NCBI RefSeq assembly: GCF_024436055.1
Contig: NZ_JANFNH010000010.1
Coordinates: forward strand, 1-64,000
DNA from: Streptantibioticus rubrisoli
GTDB taxonomy: Bacteria; Actinomycetota; Actinomycetes; Streptomycetales; Streptomycetaceae
Direction: 5' to 3'
Length of the DNA stretch: 64,000 nt
A program made the translations under genes and the position numbers. Below, piece by piece: positions 63,946 to 64,000 of the stretch; the first letter of the stretch is position 1; every line of letters starts with the position of its first letter. The notes under the pieces were generated by a model. It had not been told where the DNA came from. It did no database searches and worked only from the letters and a program-made list of their open reading frames with translations.

Positions 63946-64000
63946 CTACTCACTGGGGTTCGGTGACGCCGAAGGGGTGGGCCGTCCGCGCTCGGCGTTG
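63946..64000 (-). CDS. 3' end of a gene running past the window edge
   Basis: The minus strand stays open from 64000 to a TAG at 63946-63948 with a Pro/Ser-rich tail (GRPTPSASPNPSE). A second frame ends at 63950, so assignment is uncertain. No function can be given. Confidence 0.3.
   Translation of the reverse strand, partial: NAERGRPTPSASPNPSE

Overview
The window is a high-GC actinobacterial chromosome segment. Gene content and order match the conserved core chromosome of Streptomyces or a close relative in the Streptomycetaceae. The markers are a conservon (cvnA-D), the E1/E2-fused oxoglutarate dehydrogenase, nickel superoxide dismutase with its maturation protease (sodN/sodX), ushX-sigH, wblE, the das chitobiose cluster with dasR, and a B12-riboswitch class Ia nrdAB operon. 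From memory, most of this order follows the S. coelicolor SCO52xx region. No rRNA, tRNA, insertion sequence or CRISPR array was seen.

Layout. 1-10 kb: the end of a PQQ beta-propeller protein, a secreted NlpC/P60 hydrolase, a minus-strand conservon followed by a StyA-like flavin monooxygenase, a PP2C-like protein, a MarR regulator and a secreted GH25 muramidase. 11-20.4 kb: Lon protease behind a HspR (HAIR) operator, a spermidine-synthase-like protein, an OmpR-type two-component pair, and sucA/kgd. 20.4-32 kb: a seven-gene minus-strand accessory cluster that is the most interesting part of the window. It encodes a trypsin-associated TRYCO1 protein, a trypsin/VMAP-C protein, a MoxR ATPase, a vWA protein, a 64-residue RiPP precursor related to FxsA, a radical SAM/SPASM cyclophane maturase (FxsB) and a TIR-like/NB-ARC/TPR protein (FxsT). 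32-46 kb: core metabolic and stress genes (DUF4097-PadR pair, malic enzyme, sodX/sodN with a possible 3'UTR small RNA, ushX-sigH, a lipid kinase, wblE). 45.7-54.4 kb: a PdtaS-like kinase, a SIS-domain sugar-phosphate enzyme, and dasD-C-B-A transcribed towards it, with dasR divergent. 54.6-64 kb: a DUF3311/SSS transporter pair behind a large palindrome, nrdAB with candidate NrdR boxes and a cobalamin riboswitch, an ECF-like sigma factor with a membrane partner, peptide deformylase, and a TPR protein at the right edge.

How the parts work together. The das genes import and split chitin-derived oligosaccharides under DasR control. The 20-32 kb cluster combines a protease, an AAA/vWA chaperone-like pair, a modified peptide and a NTPase sensor, which is the layout of NTP-dependent biological conflict systems; its function here is inferred, not shown. 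Many genes are coupled by ATGA, GTGA or TGATG overlaps, and several others look leaderless. Gene boundaries are marked by strong inverted repeats.
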